DNA of 64,000 bases from Gossypium raimondii. Taxonomy: Eukaryota > Streptophyta > Magnoliopsida > Malvales > Malvaceae. Shown here piece after piece: positions 59,101 to 64,000 of the stretch. The number at the start of each line of letters is the position of its first letter. The first letter of the stretch is position 1. Below the pieces are notes generated by a model. That model was not told where the DNA came from. It saw only the letters and a program-made list of their open reading frames with translations, and did not search any database. A program made the translations under genes and the position numbers. The stretch covers positions 19,236,848 to 19,300,847 of the forward strand of contig NC_068565.1 in NCBI RefSeq assembly GCF_025698545.1, written 5' to 3'.

Positions 59101-62100
59101 ACCCGTCTGCAGGGAGGCGTGAGCAATAGAAGTATATCAAACCAACACTAGAACTAAGAGTCATAAATGCCCCTGTACTTGCAACATGGTAGAACTCTTC
59201 ATCACATAAGTCATTGCTTAGAGGAGAACAAGGATCAGATGCATGGCACAAAGATTCCTTTCTCATTACATCTCCACTAGTAAGATAGTTCTTCAGTCGA
59301 GAATGTGTAGAAAAATCCCCACTACAATAATCAAACCAGAAGCATTGTTAAGGACATAATAAGATCCATGATATCATTTTCTCAAAAGTATGAAAATCAA
59401 GCAAATTTATAGTATTCCAATTTTTTTATCAAGTGTGATTGCATGATATTTTCTAAGATATTGTTGTGGTAACCTTATATATAAACAACAAACAATAAAG
59501 TCGTCTTTGGTAGAACCGGTAATAAAGATTTTTAACACTTGAGAAATAATACATAGGAAGGAATAGAAATATAGATTATTACCTCTTCACCATTAATAGA
59601 TAATCCGAATTCTGCATTCTAGCACGTCCTCGAGACTGTATAAAACTACAAACTGTTGGTGAAGGATCAAATCTGATAATTAAGTTGCATGCTTGAACAT
59701 CCAAGCCTTCCTCAAGAATCGAAGTTGCAACAATTATGTTTACCTGCAGGAATGGAATATCATTGTTCAAATGCAGCTGCTGACAAATACATTATTTTCT
59801 ACTGTACATGAAAAAAAACATACCATGCCTTTTCGGAATTCTTCTACAATTTCATTTTGTTTTTTCCTAGTCTGGTTCTGCAATCCAGAGTTATTTCCTG
59901 CAATGTATTTAGTCTTCCAGTTACCGTACCTCGGAAGCAATTCACTGAATAGTGATTGAAGCACAACTGCTGTTATAATTCTCTCCACAAAAATTATACA
60001 CCTTATGTCTCTCAACACCCTGCATTGTAGCACATAACAGAACGTAACAAGAAGAAACAACACAAAACAGAGCAAAAATGAGGGAGATGGAATGAATGGG
60101 GCTGTAGATCAGTTTTTTCAAATTCAGTTCTTAAAACCCTTTATACATTTATATTATTGACCTCATTAAATTAAGTTATTTATGTTTTAAAGTAAATAAA
60201 ATCCAAACGAAATGTTTTTTATAACCACGGTGGAAAGAAAACACAACAAACCATTCCTTAAATCGTTTCTGTATTAAAGACATTAATGCATCAGACTATC
60301 GTCTCAAAATAAACTTCAAATAATTGGAATGCAGAAGGATAACTTTCGAGGGAGACAATATTATCTTACCACTTAGTAAACACTGTGTTACCTGTATTCA
60401 GAAAGAGATTCAATAAGGCATAAAACTTTTGTGGTAAGAAACCCAGCATCCACACTGGCTTTAACATCATTAACGATGGTCCAATCTGGATCTATATGAT
60501 GAAAGAAGAGAGAGAGAGAGTATTTAAGAAAAATGATAGAACAACATATTGCTAACTCGCCATAAGAGGAATATACAAGTACCAGATGGTATGCATGTTT
60601 CAATGGCATGGAAAGCATCCACACTGTAACTCCTAACAATTTTGTCACCAAAGACATCCAATTTCCCCCACATAAGAAACTCACTTTCATAACATGACAA
60701 GTACTCTGCAGCCTATTACAACAGTAACAAACTCAATGATATACATATATGGCACTTTGACAGAAATAATTGTCTAAAAAGGTACCTTTAAAGCCAACCA
60801 GACACCAAGCTCATCTAAACAATGTATTAAAGCTGAATGTATCTTCGATATTTTCCGTCTCGTAGATTCTGCTGCAGAAGCTTCAAGATCCAAATTGTCC
60901 AACGAACATTCATGCTGAAAACCAGTACATCTATTGTCAGTATCCTAATAGTAAAAACAAATGCATATCCAAGTATCAGAAAGAATCACATTCACGCCTT
61001 CAAATTTCAACAGACACCCAGAAGGATAAATAATATTCCATGAGACTACGATTTTTTATTCCTCTTAGCCAAGCATGTGGTAGGTAACTAGGATTCCTAA
61101 ACTAGCTAGATGGAAGCATCATATATATCTAATGCATCTCCCATACCATGTATGCATAAATATATATGTAAAATGTTCCGATATATTATAACAAGCATAT
61201 TGTCTTTTAAGAGAAATTGCCACACTGATGACTGTATTGTAGCCACCAGTCTAAGTGGCATCAGAAGCAAAGGCCTTCAGAATCTATCTAGTACTCTTTT
61301 CTCTTTCTGCTGCTTTCTCCCTGGGGAAAGATTAATCAATTGGCTAACTCGATCAGGAATGGAAACGGAGAATATGAAATGGGCTCTCAACCCAGGCCTT
61401 GTAAGGTTTCCTAGCCTAGCCTATATCGGTGTCAGACACCGAAAGCATAAGAAAAGGGGATGCCATCAAGAAGAGATTGGGCTGGTTTTGAGCTGCCCAT
61501 GATTTAAGTGAATATCCACAGTCTACTTTCCTTGGTAAGAAAATTGTAATTATTTTTCTTTCTGCTTCTCTAACTATTTTACACTCCTCTTTCCATGTTG
61601 TTACCTTCCAATATGAACATGATCAGAACTACTTTAATAAAAAAAAGCTGGCAACGGAGCAAAAAGTTTCAACAAAGAATACGCACCTTTACTTTCAAAA
61701 CATTCAATTCCTGTACCAAGCGTGCATATAAAACATATGGAATTTCCATGTCTTGGTAAAACTTGAACTTTGGAGTCGAAAATGGAACGAACTGAGCAAG
61801 CACTGATTCGCTTACACATGTATACACCTTCAATGGAGGAAAAAAGTTCATTTAAATATCATAAAGTCATCTTCCTTAAACGACAGAATTATGTCTCAAA
61901 GAAACAAATCATAAGCAGAGGCAAGAAATGCAAAATTTTATAATAAATCTCTCTGCATCAAAATATCATGTGAAAAACCATATAGAAGAAGAAAAGTGAA
62001 AGAAGCAAGAATTACATGAACTTTTATCGGAAATAGATAGTTTATATTGAAGTTCACAATTAAGACCCGAAGGAACAATTACATAAAAAATTTAAAATGG

Positions 62101-63280
62101 TCTGCCCAGAAGATCAGTTCATTTACTTGAAGATACAAAAGAGAAGGTCAATACATGATATGTGTAAGTCTTACAGAAAAGAAGAAAAACCATCTAAACA
62201 TTCCCAGGTCCTATAGAAGAGAAGAAAAACCATCCAAACATTCCCAAATACCATAGATGAGGCCCCATACAACCAAGCTTGAAAAAGAAAGTTGTATGAT
62301 TGACAATCAACCGTTGATAAAGTAGAAAATAACCCTAAATCTAAGCATGAAAGAATGAAATAAGGTTCAAGGAATTTTTTCTGGGATTTCAAGATTGAGT
62401 GTAAACCTTTGTTTTAGCAGGTTGTGGGGCTCAGCCCCACCTCAGAAGTAGGGATGTGACCATTTGAGCCAAAGCACAAGGTCACACACAATTTAGTTTG
62501 TTTATACATTTTGGACAGCTTTCCCATCAATTTTCTTTCAGTCAATACTTTGATTCGAGACTTTCCTTTCTTTTCCCTTTTTCAATTAACAAACACCCCT
62601 AACTTAAACAAACCCTCAATGAAGTTATATAACTCCAATCCAAGATGAACTTGTAAAATAAGGAAACTAAATTAGAAAAATCCCTTTGCAACAGAAATGA
62701 AAAAAAAAAAAACAACCTTTGAATTCATAATCGTCTCTAGTTCATGGATCTTCTGCCAATAGCTATCAGCCGAGTTTGCCCCTGGGATAATAGAGTGGGG
62801 GGGAAGTTCAAGTACTGTAAAAAAGGAAACACAAGTAACCAATAACTAAACTGAAAGCTTGAATGAAGCACCTTTTGTGTTTATAGGGGAAGCAGTCATC
62901 CCGAAAATCCTAGGAAGATCAGATACACCAGCTTCTAATTGCCGATGATAGAATTCCTGTAATGCAAACAAATCCTCAAAGTTCATGGTCCTCCAAATTC
63001 ATTTCCCCCATCTAGTTACCAAGATGCAATTCTGACTAAATGTGAATCAGATTGCCATTCCATATGATAAGCATCAAGCATAGTGATGATGATTAGAGTA
63101 AACAAAATTAAAATCTAACAAGAGAAGAATAGAAAGACAACTCACTGTCATAATGGAAGCATAAGGGTGCTTTCCTCGGGCATGATGGCATTCATCAATT
63201 ATCAAAACCTTAATCATGTTTATCTTGAAGAAGCCATGCCTCAATCCATTGAGTAAAATTTGAGGTGTCATCACAAGCAC
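55428..63280 (-). CDS. DCL2: Dicer-like 2 (DCL2) ribonuclease, partial (5' end beyond window)
   Basis: Nineteen exons join in frame to 1272 codons plus stop: 63280-63146, 62956-62872, 62781-62717, 61827-61687, 60914-60786, 60712-60583, 60491-60392, 60019-59824, 59743-59583, 59321-59103, 58957-58731, 58604-58333, 58212-57800, 57705-57602, 57334-57138, 57033-56824, 56713-56306, 56149-55871, 55775-55428. Arabidopsis DCL2 is about 1390 residues, so roughly 120 N-terminal residues, including Walker A, are missing. Domain order: DExH helicase, helicase C, DUF283, PAZ, RNase IIIa, RNase IIIb, dsRBD. DCL2 cuts long dsRNA into 22-nt siRNAs in antiviral and transitive silencing. Introns are GT-AG except one apparent GC-AG. 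No stop or frameshift was found, so the gene looks functional. DCL2 rather than DCL1, 3 or 4 is judged from motif memory. Confidence 0.93.
56306..57334 (-). other. DCL2: DCL2 RNase IIIa domain
   Basis: Three exons. [15 protein letters not shown] leads to the signature [17 protein letters not shown] (acidic E and D of the first half) and [15 protein letters not shown] with the second-half D and E. All four metal-binding acids are visible. The last exon also begins RNase IIIb ([20 protein letters not shown]). Confidence 0.9.
57602..58212 (-). other. DCL2: DCL2 PAZ region
   Basis: Two exons: [15 protein letters not shown] leads into the PAZ core ([29 protein letters not shown], then [20 protein letters not shown]). 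PAZ binds the dsRNA end. The second exon (57705-57602) ends at the apparent GC donor. Confidence 0.85.
58731..58957 (-). other. DCL2: DCL2 DUF283 (Dicer dimerisation) exon
   Basis: Encodes [20 protein letters not shown], then [19 protein letters not shown], the DUF283 fold that links helicase and PAZ and binds partner dsRBD proteins in other Dicers. Confidence 0.85.
59583..60019 (-). other. DCL2: DCL2 helicase C-terminal domain
   Basis: Two exons hold the second RecA-like lobe: [15 protein letters not shown], then [19 protein letters not shown] (motif V region), and motif [11 protein letters not shown]. These motifs couple ATP hydrolysis to movement along dsRNA. Confidence 0.9.
62181..62251. 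repeat. 40-bp tandem duplication in a DCL2 intron
   Basis: gaagaaaaaccatctaaaca starting at 62181 recurs as gaagaaaaaccatccaaaca at 62221. Intronic and non-coding. Confidence 0.85.
62717..63280 (-). other. DCL2: DCL2 helicase ATP-binding part (motif II DECH)
   Basis: Three exons. The first encodes [18 protein letters not shown] and the DECH box at 63196-63185; the second carries motif III as GMTASP. The third ends in the linker [15 protein letters not shown]. The upstream motifs I and Ia must lie in exons beyond 64000. Confidence 0.9.
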
Positions 63281-64000
63281 CTGGTAAGAAAGAAATGTTA
63301 TTGCTAGACTCATGTACCATATCTAAGAAGGAAGAAAGAAACACAGTTATTTGACTTGAAACTATAGTACCAGTCAACAAAAGAAGCCTGTGCCAGTCAA
63401 TGAGTAGCCTCAAACCTTTTTTTTTTTTTTATGATCAAGTTATTAATGCTTCGCACTTCACAAATTTTGCAATAACATGTAGGCTGCTTCTGAAACCACA
63501 AGCCTCACTGTTCATCATCATTAAAAAGTATAATTACCTGAACTATTCCAATATATATCTGAGAGTAAACTGACAGCTTGGATAAACTTCTTATGGCTCC
63601 CTTTTTGACCGAACAGACAAAGGAAGTGTGACCACATAAACTTCTACATGCTAGAAACTATTTTGCAGGCTCTACATTGGTGTTGGTGATCAATAGGGAG
63701 AGATACATGCAAAACTAGAAGCTCCATTTTAAAAGTATTACCAGTACAGACTAATGACCAATAAGTATCTTTTAAGCTTAAAAAACTGACTTTGATAACC
63801 TGTCAATCAATAACAACTCTAACTGTAGTCTATCTACAGATGTTTAAGGCTATTGTACAATTTGTAGACTAATAGTTCAAAGAAAAGCTTTTATAAACTT
63901 GAAATAGGGAAAACTAAAATGTAAAATCAATCAATGAAACAGATAAATAAATTTAGAAACAGAAAACATTAAACAATTGAAATAATAAGAAAAAAGTGAG
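63281..64000 (-). other. Right edge: probable DCL2 intron
   Basis: The exon at 63280 is preceded by a good acceptor (cttaccag). I find no match to the upstream DCL2 helicase motifs here, so the edge is most likely inside a long intron. AT-rich with T and A runs. Confidence 0.55.

Noticed and set aside
61110..61502. 130-codon plus frame inside a DCL2 intron
   Set aside because: No recognised domain and no start context; more likely chance in an intron, although the base composition is noted as a finding.
63541..63660. Possible extra DCL2 exon near the right edge
   Set aside because: A short open minus frame exists, but it does not match the expected helicase segment before the DECH exon.

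Overview
The window is plant nuclear DNA, almost certainly a eudicot. The retroelement proteins closely resemble Gossypium (cotton) families I know; the genus is an inference from memory, not a search result. The left 53.3 kb is a nest of LTR retrotransposons with essentially no host gene. The right 9 kb holds a multi-exon Dicer-like gene on the minus strand, running off the right edge.

The nest can be unpicked from LTR ends, target-site duplications and interrupted reading frames. The oldest layer on the left is M1, an Athila-type Gypsy element on the minus strand (18340-24152 plus 39308-41912). Two copies of a plus-strand Athila-like family, F1, went into M1. F1-A ends with an LTR at 16779-18339 and continues off the left edge. 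F1-B spans 24153-39307 and has a GATAC/GACAC target duplication. A 16.1-kb Tat/Ogre-type Gypsy element (235-16369, target duplication CAAAG) went into the 3' part of F1-A. A different Athila-like family, F2 (25652-33680), lies inside F1-B.

The Ogre-type element has long LTRs, an extra ORF1 before gag, gag, protease, a likely spliced intron between protease and reverse transcriptase, two RNase H domains, integrase, and two kinds of tandem repeat before the 3' LTR. It is broken by stops and frameshifts but its layout is complete. F1-B and F2 both keep gag and protease remnants but lack reverse transcriptase and the integrase core. F2 and M1 carry an extra ORF in the env-like position.

From 41.9 to 55.4 kb there is a probable chromovirus LTR fragment (42496 to about 44954) holding a hAT-type MITE (44396-44831). 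Next is a second minus-strand Athila, M2 (about 44955-53266), split by a solo LTR (46610-48446), then a 5'-truncated LINE tail (about 53414-54645) and about 780 bp of intergenic DNA.

The Dicer-like gene (55428 to beyond 63280) has 19 exons in the window that join in frame to 1272 codons plus a stop: helicase, DUF283, PAZ, RNase IIIa, RNase IIIb and dsRBD. Its motifs fit DCL2, the Dicer that makes 22-nt siRNAs in antiviral and transgene silencing. One intron appears to use a GC donor. The N-terminal part, including Walker A, lies beyond the right edge. No CRISPR, rRNA or tRNA gene was seen.
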